Positions 1 to 8,827 of a stretch of 54,216 bases of DNA are shown here, in pieces. Made by a program: the position numbers and the translations under genes. The stretch comes from JBBQKI01 sp038326725 (GTDB lineage Bacteria > Bacteroidota > Bacteroidia > Flavobacteriales > Flavobacteriaceae): the NCBI GenBank assembly GCA_038326725.1, contig JBBQKI010000017.1, positions 1 through 54,216 on the forward strand, in the 5' to 3' direction. The notes beneath the pieces were generated by a model. That model did no database searches and was not told the DNA's origin. It saw nothing but the letters and a program-made list of their open reading frames with translations. The stretch's first letter is position 1; each line of letters opens with the position of its first letter.

Positions 1-642
1 ATTATCATGTCCCGAGCCGCGCCAGTTTTCCTTGAAAAATTATTTGAACAGGAAATACCAGAAGTTTTTGATGGTTTGATAACCGTTAAAAAAGTAGTTC
101 GGATCCCCGGCGAAAAAGCAAAAGTAGCTGTAGATTCTTATGACGACCGCATCGATCCCGTGGGGGCTTGTGTGGGAATGAAAGGCTCCCGAATCCACGG
201 CATCGTTCGTGAACTTGGAAATGAAAATATTGACGTTATCAATTATACCAGCAACTTAAATTTATATATTACCCGTGCGCTGAGCCCTGCAAAAGTTACT
301 TCCATTAAAATCGACGAAGTAAAAAAACGTGCAGAAGTTATTCTTCGCCCCGAAGAAGTTTCAAAAGCAATCGGCCGCGGCGGGCACAACATCCGTTTGG
401 CTGGGCAATTAACAGGTTATGAAATAGACGTGCTTCGCGAAGGTGCTGAAGAAGATGTGGAACTTAGCGAATTTACAGATGAAATTGAAAGCTGGATTAT
501 TGAGGAATTTAAGAAAATTGGTCTCGATACAGCCAAAAGTATTTTGGAACATGACATCAATGATCTTATAAAACGCACCGACCTTGAAGAAGAAACCATC
601 AGGGAAGTAATAAATATATTAAAAGAAGAATTTGAAGAGTAG
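1..642 (+). CDS. nusA: Transcription termination/antitermination factor NusA, C-terminal half (5' partial)
   Basis: NusA binds RNA polymerase and nascent RNA and modulates pausing, termination and antitermination. The frame is open to the left edge, so the N-terminal polymerase-binding domain and most of the S1 domain are missing; about 213 residues are visible. Two KH RNA-binding domains can be seen: the first around VGMKGSRIHGIV with its GxxG loop, the second around AIGRGGHNIRLAG. The conserved stretch KVAVDSYDDRIDPVGACVG joins S1 to KH1. The protein ends in an acidic helical tail. The stop is 60 bases before infB, the classical nusA-infB order, so both are probably co-transcribed. The identification is secure; the in-frame ATG at base 7 is internal, not the start. 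Confidence 0.97.
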   Translation: MIMSRAAPVFLEKLFEQEIPEVFDGLITVKKVVRIPGEKAKVAVDSYDDRIDPVGACVGMKGSRIHGIVRELGNENIDVINYTSNLNLYITRALSPAKVTSIKIDEVKKRAEVILRPEEVSKAIGRGGHNIRLAGQLTGYEIDVLREGAEEDVELSEFTDEIESWIIEEFKKIGLDTAKSILEHDINDLIKRTDLEEETIREVINILKEEFEE

Positions 643-702
643 TTGAAAGTTTAATTACTTTTATGCAAATTTTTTTAAAAAGAATACAGGACAAATCATT
701 TT

Positions 703-3513
703 ATGGCTGAAGTAACAACGAAAAGGCTTAACCAAGTATTACGCGAATTCAACATATCGCTGGAGCGAGCTGTGGATCATCTTAAAGCAAAGGGCTTTGT
801 GGTGGACGCAAGCCCCAACACCAAGATTACTGGCGAGGAGTATGTCGTGCTTTTGGATGAATTTCAATCGGATAAAAGCAAAAAAGTAGAATCGCAAGAA
901 GTTGGCGAAGAAAAGCGAAAGGAAAAGGAAGAATTCCGTCTTGCCCGCGAGCACGAAATCGAGGAAAAGCAAAAACGCGAAGCTTCAAAAGTGATTAAAG
1001 CTGAAGTTAAACTGGAAGGCCCAAAACATGTTGGGAAAATAGACTTGAATGCTGGAAAGGAAAAGAAACAAGAAAAAGCTGTCGAGGTTCCTAAACCTAA
1101 AATTGAGAAAGAAGAAAAAAGTTTGCCTTCAGAAAAACCCGTAGCTGAAACCGAAAAGCCTTCCGTTAAAGCCGAGAAAGAAGTTCCTGTAAAAAAATTG
1201 CCACAAACTTCAAAAGAAACAGTTTCGGAAAAAGTTGAAACTCCTGAAAAAATTGAGAGTAATAAAAAAGGGGAAGAAACTAAAACCGTTGAGAAATTAA
1301 CTGAAAAGAAAACCGGTGACGAAAAACAACCAGCCGCAGAGTCGGAACTGGTTGAAACCCAATACAAAAAATTGGGTGGCCCCAACTTTACAGGGCAAAC
1401 CATAGATCTATCACAGTTTAAAAAACCCGAGAAGAAAAAGGATCCGAAAGCAGACGATAAGAACAAGAAAAACAAACGTCGTCGAATAAGCAAGGAACCC
1501 GCAAAAACTCCGGGAACATCCGGCCCAAGTACGTTTAGGGATAACAGAGGAAGTGGACCTGCGGTGGGTGGTGCCCGTAAAGGCAGAACTGCAACCCCAA
1601 AAGAAGAACCGAGCGAAGAAGACGTTCAAAAACAAGTACGGGAAACTCTTGAGAAATTGCAGGGGAAATCCTCCAAAGGAAAAGGGGCAAAATACCGTCG
1701 CGAGAAAAGGGACAGCCACCGTCAAAAATCAGAAAACGTACTTGCTGAACAAGAAGCCCAAAGTAAATTCCTTAAAGTAACTGAGTTTGTTACCGCAAGC
1801 GAAATGGCTACCATGATGGACGTTCCCGTAACAAAAATTATTTCCGCCTGTATGTCCTTGGGTATGATGGTTACCATGAACCAGCGTCTTGACGCTGAAA
1901 CTTTGAGTATTGTTGCGGATGAATTTGGATTTGAAGTGGAATTTGTTACCCCAGATATAAAAGAAGCAATAGATCAAGTAAAAGATTTGCCGGAAGATTT
2001 AATACACCGCGCCCCCATCGTAACCGTTATGGGTCACGTGGATCACGGAAAAACTTCATTACTAGATTATATAAGGAAAGAAAACGTAATTGCTGGCGAG
2101 TCCGGTGGAATCACACAGCACATCGGAGCCTATGGAGTGGAACTTGACGGAGGACAAAAAATTGCTTTTCTTGATACACCCGGTCACGAAGCGTTTACCG
2201 CTATGCGGGCCCGTGGGGCTCAGGTGACCGATCTTGCCATTATTGTAGTAGCAGCCGATGACGATATTATGCCACAAACAAAAGAAGCTATCAGCCATGC
2301 GCAAGCCGCGGGCGTGCCGATTGTTTTTGCCATTAATAAAATTGATAAGCCCAACGCTAATCCCGAAAAGATTAAAGAAGGCTTGGCTGCTATGAATTTA
2401 TTGGTAGAAGACTGGGGGGGTAAAATCCAATCCCAAGATATTTCCGCAAAAACAGGAGAAGGCGTAAGTGAATTATTGGAAAAAGTATTACTTGAAGCCG
2501 AATTACTTGAACTAACTGCAAATCCAAATCGGAACGCAAACGGAACCGTGGTGGAAGCATTCATCGATAAGGGACGAGGTTATGTATCAACTGTTTTGGT
2601 TCAAGGGGGAACTTTAAAAATAGGAAATTACGTTCTCGCTGGACAACATAGCGGCAAAGTTAAAGCGATGCACGATGAGCGCGGTAATAGCATTAAAGAA
2701 GCCGGACCCTCAACACCTGTATCGGTGCTTGGTTTGGACGGCGCACCACAAGCGGGGGATAAGTTCACCGTTTATGGAGACGAGCGCGAAGCCAGGACCA
2801 TTGCTACAAAACGCACTCAGTTGCAAAGGGAACAATCTGTTCGTACCCAACGCCACATTACCTTAGATGAAATTGGAAGGCGAATTGCCTTGGGCGATTT
2901 CAAGGAATTGAACATCATTTTAAAAGGAGATGTGGATGGTTCTGTAGAGGCCTTGACGGATTCCTTCCAAAAACTTACGACCGAAGAAATTCAAATAAAC
3001 ATTATCCATAAAGCCGTTGGGCCAATTACCGAAAGTGACGTATTGCTAGCTTCTGCCTCCGATGCCATTATTATCGGATTTAACGTGCGTCCTATGGGGA
3101 ACGCCCGCCAATTGGCAGATAAAGAAGAAATCGATATCCGAAACTATTCCATTATTTATGATGCCATCAATGATGTAAAAGATGCGATGGAAGGTATGCT
3201 TTCGCCGGTAATGAAAGAAGAAATCACTGGTACTGCTGAGGTACGCGAAACTTTTAAAATTACAAAAGTGGGTACCATTGCAGGCTGCATGGTCCTTACA
3301 GGAAAAATATTCAGAAATTCTGGTATCCGGCTTATCCGCGAAGGCGTAGTGGTCTACACCGGCGAACTGTCCTCATTGAAAAGATTTAAGGATGATGCAA
3401 AAGAAGTCGCTAAAGGCTATGACTGTGGTATGCAGATCAAAAACTACAATGATATTTTTGAAGGTGATATCATCGAATCCTTCCAAGAAGTTGCGGTTAA
3501 GAAAAAGCTGTAG
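703..3513 (+). CDS. infB: Translation initiation factor IF-2
   Basis: IF-2 is the GTPase that brings initiator tRNA to the 30S subunit and promotes subunit joining. At 936 residues it is a long, typical Bacteroidota form. Residues 1-50 form an IF2_N domain, about 57-340 is a Lys/Glu/Pro-rich linker, and a second IF2_N-like domain (TASEMATMMDVPVTKI) precedes the G domain. The G motifs are intact: GHVDHGKT at 444-451, then GGITQHIGAY, DTPGHEAF, NKID and SAKTGEG. Domains II, III and the C-terminal fMet-tRNA-binding domain follow, ending ESFQEVAVKKKL. It lies 60 bases after nusA with no clear Shine-Dalgarno sequence and is followed by a strong terminator. The linker makes long antisense frames that are not genes. 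Confidence 0.98.
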   Translation: MAEVTTKRLNQVLREFNISLERAVDHLKAKGFVVDASPNTKITGEEYVVLLDEFQSDKSKKVESQEVGEEKRKEKEEFRLAREHEIEEKQKREASKVIKAEVKLEGPKHVGKIDLNAGKEKKQEKAVEVPKPKIEKEEKSLPSEKPVAETEKPSVKAEKEVPVKKLPQTSKETVSEKVETPEKIESNKKGEETKTVEKLTEKKTGDEKQPAAESELVETQYKKLGGPNFTGQTIDLSQFKKPEKKKDPKADDKNKKNKRRRISKEPAKTPGTSGPSTFRDNRGSGPAVGGARKGRTATPKEEPSEEDVQKQVRETLEKLQGKSSKGKGAKYRREKRDSHRQKSENVLAEQEAQSKFLKVTEFVTASEMATMMDVPVTKIISACMSLGMMVTMNQRLDAETLSIVADEFGFEVEFVTPDIKEAIDQVKDLPEDLIHRAPIVTVMGHVDHGKTSLLDYIRKENVIAGESGGITQHIGAYGVELDGGQKIAFLDTPGHEAFTAMRARGAQVTDLAIIVVAADDDIMPQTKEAISHAQAAGVPIVFAINKIDKPNANPEKIKEGLAAMNLLVEDWGGKIQSQDISAKTGEGVSELLEKVLLEAELLELTANPNRNANGTVVEAFIDKGRGYVSTVLVQGGTLKIGNYVLAGQHSGKVKAMHDERGNSIKEAGPSTPVSVLGLDGAPQAGDKFTVYGDEREARTIATKRTQLQREQSVRTQRHITLDEIGRRIALGDFKELNIILKGDVDGSVEALTDSFQKLTTEEIQINIIHKAVGPITESDVLLASASDAIIIGFNVRPMGNARQLADKEEIDIRNYSIIYDAINDVKDAMEGMLSPVMKEEITGTAEVRETFKITKVGTIAGCMVLTGKIFRNSGIRLIREGVVVYTGELSSLKRFKDDAKEVAKGYDCGMQIKNYNDIFEGDIIESFQEVAVKKKL

Positions 3514-3536
3514 TTATTTTATGGCAAAGGAGTATA

Positions 3537-3563
3537 AGCGGTTCGAAAGAGCCGCTTTTTTTT
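3537..3563 (+). terminator. Rho-independent terminator after infB
   Basis: An 8-bp stem (3537-3544 with 3549-3556, one G-T pair) closes on a GAAA tetraloop and runs directly into eight T residues. It lies 24 bases after the infB stop and ends the nusA-infB unit. Confidence 0.9.
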
Positions 3564-3743
3564 ATAATAAATTTTATAAAAATATCTTTTCTAAAATCGT
3601 GTAACAATAATACCTTTTGATAAGTTATTTTCTCGATTACAACCGGGTTTAAGGCAGATGAGGTTAAAAATATAGGTGCTGAAGGCTCATTTAAGACTCA
3701 AGAAGGGGAGCGGGTTTTATAATTACTTCCTTTAAAATTTAGT

Positions 3744-4139
3744 TTATTTCCGCCTTTCCGGCTTTAAGATAAATGCCGTCGAAAAACTCTCCTGAATTAT
3801 TACAAGTGCTCTGTCTGCTTCAAGGCGAGTGGAGTAATTGCCCACCCAAACTTTATAATTTGGCGTTTCATATTCAATGGCCGCTGGCCAACTGCTGAAG
3901 GTGTTTTTATATTTCCGAATCACATCATTGGCCTTGTCCAACTCCCCATAATATAATTGGATGGTATAGCCATCGGTTAATTTGTTTTCCTTGTCCAAAT
4001 CTTTTTTCAACGCTAAAAGCCGAGGAATCTTCGGGTCTTGATTAATGGTTACGGTAGCTTGTTGCGAATAGCTGTTTTGAGTAAAAAAAGCTATTAAAAA
4101 ACTGACCATAAATAGCTTATATAAAAGAGATGATTTCAT
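3744..4139 (-). CDS. Small exported SPOR-domain protein
   Basis: A 131-residue protein with an N-terminal signal peptide (hydrophobic residues 6-20, likely cleavage after NSYSQ). The rest is mostly a SPOR fold: YTIQLYYGELDKANDVIRKY, then YKVWVGNYSTRLEADRAL and a final strand. SPOR domains bind denuded glycan strands of peptidoglycan, usually at division or remodelling sites, so a periplasmic cell-wall role is inferred. It stands alone on the minus strand between infB and the act operon, sharing the upstream region 4140-4361 with actA in divergent orientation. A possible -7 box (TACATTTG on the minus strand, 4165-4158) lies 18 bases before the start. The specific function is unknown. Confidence 0.85.
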   Translation of the reverse strand: MKSSLLYKLFMVSFLIAFFTQNSYSQQATVTINQDPKIPRLLALKKDLDKENKLTDGYTIQLYYGELDKANDVIRKYKNTFSSWPAAIEYETPNYKVWVGNYSTRLEADRALVIIQESFSTAFILKPERRK

Positions 4140-4263
4140 AAAACTTTTGCTTTGTTACAAATGTAAAACTTAATAACTTTGAAAGTGGCAGATAAATTAT
4201 TTAGAACAAATATAAATTAGTTTTTAACGCTTTGTTTGCATTTCCCAAATCGACTTTATAATG

Positions 4264-4271
4264 TATTTTTG
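4264..4271 (+). promoter_or_regulatory. Candidate -7 box upstream of actA
   Basis: TATTTTTG fits the Bacteroidota -7 consensus TAnnTTTG. A TTG at 4236-4238 could be the -33 element, but its 25-base spacer is longer than usual. If used, transcription would start near 4278 and leave a leader of about 85 bases before actA, longer than at other promoters in this window. Confidence 0.35.
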
Positions 4272-4361
4272 TGCCGGTTTATGGCAAGTAGATCGTGCTT
4301 TTTTCATCCAAAAACACCAACCCATTACGTGCCAAACTTTTGACAATATTTAACCAATAGT

Positions 4362-5699
4362 ATGAAAAAGGTGAATTCCCGAAATCTTCCCTCTCCATTG
4401 TCAGTTCTTTTGTGGGCTTTTTTACTGAATTTTTCAATTATTGCTCACGCACAATCCGATACCGTAGCTGTAAAAGTAGATTCAACAATAGCTGCAACGC
4501 CCGCCGCGAATCTTTCGGGAGATAGTGCTGCCGGCGAAGGTTTGTTTAAAACAAATTGCGCCGCCTGCCACAAACTGGACAGTAAAGCCACGGGACCTGC
4601 ACTTCGGGGGGTTGGCTCAAAATATGAAAGGGAGTGGTTGTACGATTGGATACATGACAGCCAAGCCCAAATAAAATCCGGAGATGCTTTAGCGGTCCAG
4701 CTTTTTGAGGAAAACAACAAATCTGTAATGACGGCTTTCCCGCAGTTGTCCAATGAAGATATTGATAATATTTTAGCCTATACCGATCAGCCAAAAGCTG
4801 AACCAATAATTGTAAACGGTGCAACAACAACTGCATCGGGCGGAGATTCCGGTGGATTTTCTAACACTATCATCTTAGGGGCACTAGCCTTGGTTTTTTT
4901 AGTTTTGGTCATCATGTTGTTTTTGGTAACAAATACCTTAAAGAAAATTGCTGAGGCCAATGGGGTACAATATCCCGAAAAAAAGCCGCGCACCCCAATA
5001 TGGAAAACTTTCGTTCAAAACCAGTTTTTGGTTCTTGTTTCTTCCATCTTTTTGCTTTTGATTGCCGCATATTTTGCTTTTGGTTATTTTATGCAAGTTG
5101 GCGTGGACCAAGGTTATGCTCCCGTACAACCCATACATTTTTCACATAAAATACACGCGGGCGATAACCAGATTGATTGTAATTTTTGTCATAGTTCGGC
5201 ACGCATCAGTAAAACTTCTGGGATTCCTTCGCTAAACGTTTGTATGAACTGCCATAAAAACATTTCCGAATATACCGGCGAGGTTGACCTTGAAGAAGGT
5301 TACACCAAGGAATTTTACGATAAAGAGATAGCCAAGCTTTATGATGCCGTTGGTTGGGATGTTGGATCCCAAACCTATACTGGTAAAGAAAAACCCGTTA
5401 AATGGAACCGAATCCACAATTTACCGGATTTTGCATATTTCAACCATTCCCAACACGTTACCGTGGCCGGGGTTGAATGTCAAAAATGCCATGGCCCAGT
5501 TCAAGAAATGGAAATTGTTGGACAATTTTCGCCATTGACAATGGGCTGGTGCATCGAATGCCACCAAGAAACTAATGTGAATTTGGAAGGAAATGAATAT
5601 TACGAAAAAATACACGCGGAACTTTCAAAGAAATATGGCGTCGAACAATTGACCGTTGCACAAATGGGAGGCTTGGAATGTGGAAAATGCCACTATTAA
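4362..5699 (+). CDS. actA: Alternative complex III subunit ActA, multiheme cytochrome c with fused N-terminal monoheme domain
   Basis: ActA is the multiheme c-type cytochrome of alternative complex III, which oxidises menaquinol and passes electrons to cytochrome oxidase. The 445 residues show a signal peptide (1-30), a class I monoheme domain with CAACH at 66-70, a hydrophobic segment (168-190), a second membrane segment (222-243), and a periplasmic domain with five further heme sites: CNFCH 273-277, CMNCH 294-298, CQKCH 373-377, CIECH 397-401 and CGKCH 440-444, the last one residue from the C-terminus. That makes six heme sites in one chain. It is the first gene of the operon, with actB 28 bases after the stop. 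The family call is firm; whether the monoheme domain is standard in this lineage could not be checked. Confidence 0.95.
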   Translation: MKKVNSRNLPSPLSVLLWAFLLNFSIIAHAQSDTVAVKVDSTIAATPAANLSGDSAAGEGLFKTNCAACHKLDSKATGPALRGVGSKYEREWLYDWIHDSQAQIKSGDALAVQLFEENNKSVMTAFPQLSNEDIDNILAYTDQPKAEPIIVNGATTTASGGDSGGFSNTIILGALALVFLVLVIMLFLVTNTLKKIAEANGVQYPEKKPRTPIWKTFVQNQFLVLVSSIFLLLIAAYFAFGYFMQVGVDQGYAPVQPIHFSHKIHAGDNQIDCNFCHSSARISKTSGIPSLNVCMNCHKNISEYTGEVDLEEGYTKEFYDKEIAKLYDAVGWDVGSQTYTGKEKPVKWNRIHNLPDFAYFNHSQHVTVAGVECQKCHGPVQEMEIVGQFSPLTMGWCIECHQETNVNLEGNEYYEKIHAELSKKYGVEQLTVAQMGGLECGKCHY

Positions 5700-5727
5700 A
5701 AAATAAGGAATTTTTTCTGTTAACAAT

Positions 5728-8700
5728 ATGACATCAAACAAGAAATACTGGAAAAGTGTTGAAGAGCTTAACGAAAACAGCTCTATTGTTCAGGCCCTGC
5801 AACAAAATGAGTTTGTAGAGGAAATTCCTACTGATGAATTTCTTGGAAATAAAGAGGCGCTGGAATCTTCTTCAACCACCCGTCGCGATTTTCTAAAATA
5901 CGTTGGTTTTACCACTGCGGCAGCAACTTTTGCCGCTTGCGAAGGTCCGGTTGTAAAATCCATTCCGTATGTGGTGTTGCCCGATGAAATTGTGCCAGGC
6001 ATAGCAAATTATTATGCCACAACCATTGCAGATGGTTTCGATTTCGCCAATATCCTTGTAAAAACAAGGGAGGGACGCCCCATAAAAATAGAAAAAAACA
6101 GGCTAGCCACAAATGGCGGAAGTGTTAACGCCCGCGTTCATGCTTCAGTATTGTCTTTATATGATTCCCGAAGGCTTACCACCCCATTAATCGATGATGC
6201 CGAAGCATCTTGGGAAGCATTCGACGCTAAGATGACGCAAAAAATGAATGAAATGGCAGGAAAGGATGTGGTCTTGCTTACTCAATCTTTTGCCAGTCCT
6301 TCCACTACAAAACTTATTGGAGAATTTATTGCAAAATATCCCAATGTTCGCCACGTATATTACGACACCATTTCTTCTTCGGAAGCTTTGGACGCATTCC
6401 AAAATAAATACGGCACCCGTGCCCTGGCCGATTATGATTTTTCAAAGGCCGAAGTAATTGTTTCCGTAGGGGCCGATTTTATTGGTGATTGGCAGGGGGG
6501 CGGTTGCGACTCCGGCTATTCAAAAAGCCGCGTTCCACAAAATGGAAAAATGTCGCGCCACATTCAGTTTGAAGCGAATATGACTTTGACAGGGGCGAAT
6601 TCCGACAAAAGGGTTCCAGTTACTCCTTTACAACAAATGCAAGTTTTAAAAGCATTGACCGGTGGTAGTGCTTCAGGCTTGCCCGAAAATATTGCAAAAG
6701 CAGTTAATAATGCTAAGGCACAATTACAAAAAGCTGGAAGCAAAGGTGTTTTAGTAACTGGCTTGCCCGATGTTGCAGCCCAAACCCTTGTTTTAAATTA
6801 TAATGAATCGATTGGTAGCCAAGTAATGGATGCCCAAAACCCCAAACTTACACTTCAAGGGAACAGCAGTGAAGTGATGGGCGTATTGAACGGCGTTATT
6901 TCAGGAAGCCTAAAAGGTTTAATTACCGTGGGTGTTGATCCGGCATATTCTTTCCCGAGGAATAATGAATTTAAGGAAGGATACCAAAAGCTGGAAATGT
7001 CCCTTGCTTTTTCAATGAAAAAAGATGCCACTGCTTCCATGGCCCAAATGGTTGCCGCCACACCGCATTATCTTGAAAGCTGGGGCGATGTACAAATTAA
7101 AAGTGGGGTTTACAGTTTGATGCAACCAACCATCAGACCCTTGTTCGATACGCGTCAATTTCAGGATTGTTTGCTAAGATGGACCGGAAATACCAATAAT
7201 TATTATGATTATATAAAAGAAAACTGGTCTTCTTCAATTCTTGGGGAAACAAGTTGGAACCAAGCCTTGCACGATGGGGTGCTTGCGAGTTCATCAATAA
7301 TGACCATGGCGCAACCACTTCCTGCCGAAGGGGAAGGTATTTTGGAAAGTTCTACTTCCGATGGTGCATTATCAAAAGCATTTCAAAAAGGAGGCCTTGA
7401 GCTGACCCTTTATACAAAAACAAGTATGGGCGACGGGCAGCAAGCCAATAACCCTTGGTTACAGGAAATGCCCGACCCAATTACCCGTGCATCTTGGGAC
7501 AATTATCTCACGGTTTCTTCCGCCGATGCCGAAGCAATGGAATTAATTAATGAAAATGTAGCAAACGGTGGGTTGAACGGTAGTTATGTGAACGTGAAAA
7601 TGGGTGATGTGGTTGTACAAAAAGTTCCCGTTTTAATTCAACCTGGACAAGCAAAAGGTTCTGTGGGACTAGCTTTGGGGTACGGAAAAAAAGCTGCTAT
7701 TCAGGAAGAAATGCAAACCGGGGTAAATGCATTTGCATTTTATCAAAATTTTTCAAGCATTCAAAATGTGACCTTGGAAAAGGTGGGTGGAATTCACGAA
7801 TTTGCTTGTATCCAATTGCACAATACAATGATGGGAAGGGATATAATCCGCGAAACTTCCCTTGAAATATTCAATACTAAAGATAAAAATTACTGGAACC
7901 CGGTACCCGAAGTTTCCAAAGACCACAAAATGATTCCGGTGTCTTCGCCCGAAGCAGATCTTTGGACGCCTTTTGACCATTCCATAGGACACCATTTCAA
8001 CCTATCGATAGACCTCAACGCCTGTACCGGTTGCGGGGCTTGTGTAATTGCCTGCCATGCCGAGAACAATGTTCCGGTAGTAGGAAAACAGGAAATACGA
8101 AAAAGCCGCGATATGCACTGGTTGCGTATTGACAGGTATTATTCAAGCGCAGAGTCCTTCGAAGGGGACATGGATAATAAAAATGCAATTTCCGGCTTAA
8201 CTAGTTCCCTTTCTCAATACGGCGAGATGGAAAGACCGGACGCCAACCCTCAGGTAGCATTCCAACCGGTAATGTGTCAACATTGCAACCATGCGCCTTG
8301 CGAAACGGTTTGTCCTGTTGCTGCAACCTCGCATGGTCGACAGGGCCAAAACCAAATGGCTTACAACCGTTGCGTGGGAACCCGCTACTGTGGAAACAAC
8401 TGTCCATATAAAGTACGCCGTTTTAATTGGTTCCTTTATGCAGAGAACGATGAATTCAATTACCATATGAACAACGATTTAGGCCGTATGGTACTAAATC
8501 CAGATGTGGTTGTGCGTTCTCGAGGGGTAATGGAGAAATGTTCTATGTGTATCCAAAAAACACAAAAATCCATTTTGGATGCCAAGCGTGATGGCCGTGT
8601 GGTAAAAGACGATGAATTCCAAACCGCTTGCTCTATGGCTTGCGATAGTGGTGCCATGGTTTTTGGAGATGTAAATGACCCAGAAAGCGAAGTGCGAAAA

Positions 8701-8799
8701 CTGAAAAACAACAATAGAATGTATTACCTGCTTGAAGCCGTGGGCACAAAACCAAATGTGTACTACCAAACCAAAATCAGGAATACCGAAGAAGTTTAA
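5728..8799 (+). CDS. actB: Alternative complex III subunit ActB, molybdopterin-oxidoreductase-like plus iron-sulfur protein
   Basis: ActB (1023 residues) is the large periplasmic subunit that wires electrons through iron-sulfur clusters toward ActA. Near the N-terminus is a twin-arginine motif (TTRRDFLK, Arg 52-53) followed by a hydrophobic stretch and Cys71 in a lipobox-like context (TFAAC), so Tat export with lipid anchoring is likely. Residues of about 90-740 resemble a molybdopterin oxidoreductase; known ActB proteins lack the cofactor in this domain. The C-terminal part is an FeS domain: Cys766/769/772/776, then CQHC..C..C from Cys850, CVGTRYCGNNC from Cys882, and CSMC from Cys938 with a final CSMAC. 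Known homologues hold three 4Fe-4S clusters and one 3Fe-4S cluster. A formate dehydrogenase is excluded by the neighbours. Confidence 0.96.
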   Translation: MTSNKKYWKSVEELNENSSIVQALQQNEFVEEIPTDEFLGNKEALESSSTTRRDFLKYVGFTTAAATFAACEGPVVKSIPYVVLPDEIVPGIANYYATTIADGFDFANILVKTREGRPIKIEKNRLATNGGSVNARVHASVLSLYDSRRLTTPLIDDAEASWEAFDAKMTQKMNEMAGKDVVLLTQSFASPSTTKLIGEFIAKYPNVRHVYYDTISSSEALDAFQNKYGTRALADYDFSKAEVIVSVGADFIGDWQGGGCDSGYSKSRVPQNGKMSRHIQFEANMTLTGANSDKRVPVTPLQQMQVLKALTGGSASGLPENIAKAVNNAKAQLQKAGSKGVLVTGLPDVAAQTLVLNYNESIGSQVMDAQNPKLTLQGNSSEVMGVLNGVISGSLKGLITVGVDPAYSFPRNNEFKEGYQKLEMSLAFSMKKDATASMAQMVAATPHYLESWGDVQIKSGVYSLMQPTIRPLFDTRQFQDCLLRWTGNTNNYYDYIKENWSSSILGETSWNQALHDGVLASSSIMTMAQPLPAEGEGILESSTSDGALSKAFQKGGLELTLYTKTSMGDGQQANNPWLQEMPDPITRASWDNYLTVSSADAEAMELINENVANGGLNGSYVNVKMGDVVVQKVPVLIQPGQAKGSVGLALGYGKKAAIQEEMQTGVNAFAFYQNFSSIQNVTLEKVGGIHEFACIQLHNTMMGRDIIRETSLEIFNTKDKNYWNPVPEVSKDHKMIPVSSPEADLWTPFDHSIGHHFNLSIDLNACTGCGACVIACHAENNVPVVGKQEIRKSRDMHWLRIDRYYSSAESFEGDMDNKNAISGLTSSLSQYGEMERPDANPQVAFQPVMCQHCNHAPCETVCPVAATSHGRQGQNQMAYNRCVGTRYCGNNCPYKVRRFNWFLYAENDEFNYHMNNDLGRMVLNPDVVVRSRGVMEKCSMCIQKTQKSILDAKRDGRVVKDDEFQTACSMACDSGAMVFGDVNDPESEVRKLKNNNRMYYLLEAVGTKPNVYYQTKIRNTEEV

Positions 8800-8827
8800 A
8801 AATATTTAAGTAACAGCAAATAAAGAT

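Noticed and set aside
864..1493. A 209-codon open frame on the minus strand inside infB
   Set aside because: It is the antisense shadow of the Lys/Glu-rich IF-2 linker; its product would be Ser/Phe-rich low complexity with no start signal or family.
5728..8799. Formate dehydrogenase or other molybdoenzyme
   Set aside because: Although the large domain is of that family, the gene lies between actA and actC and has the ActB iron-sulfur pattern.
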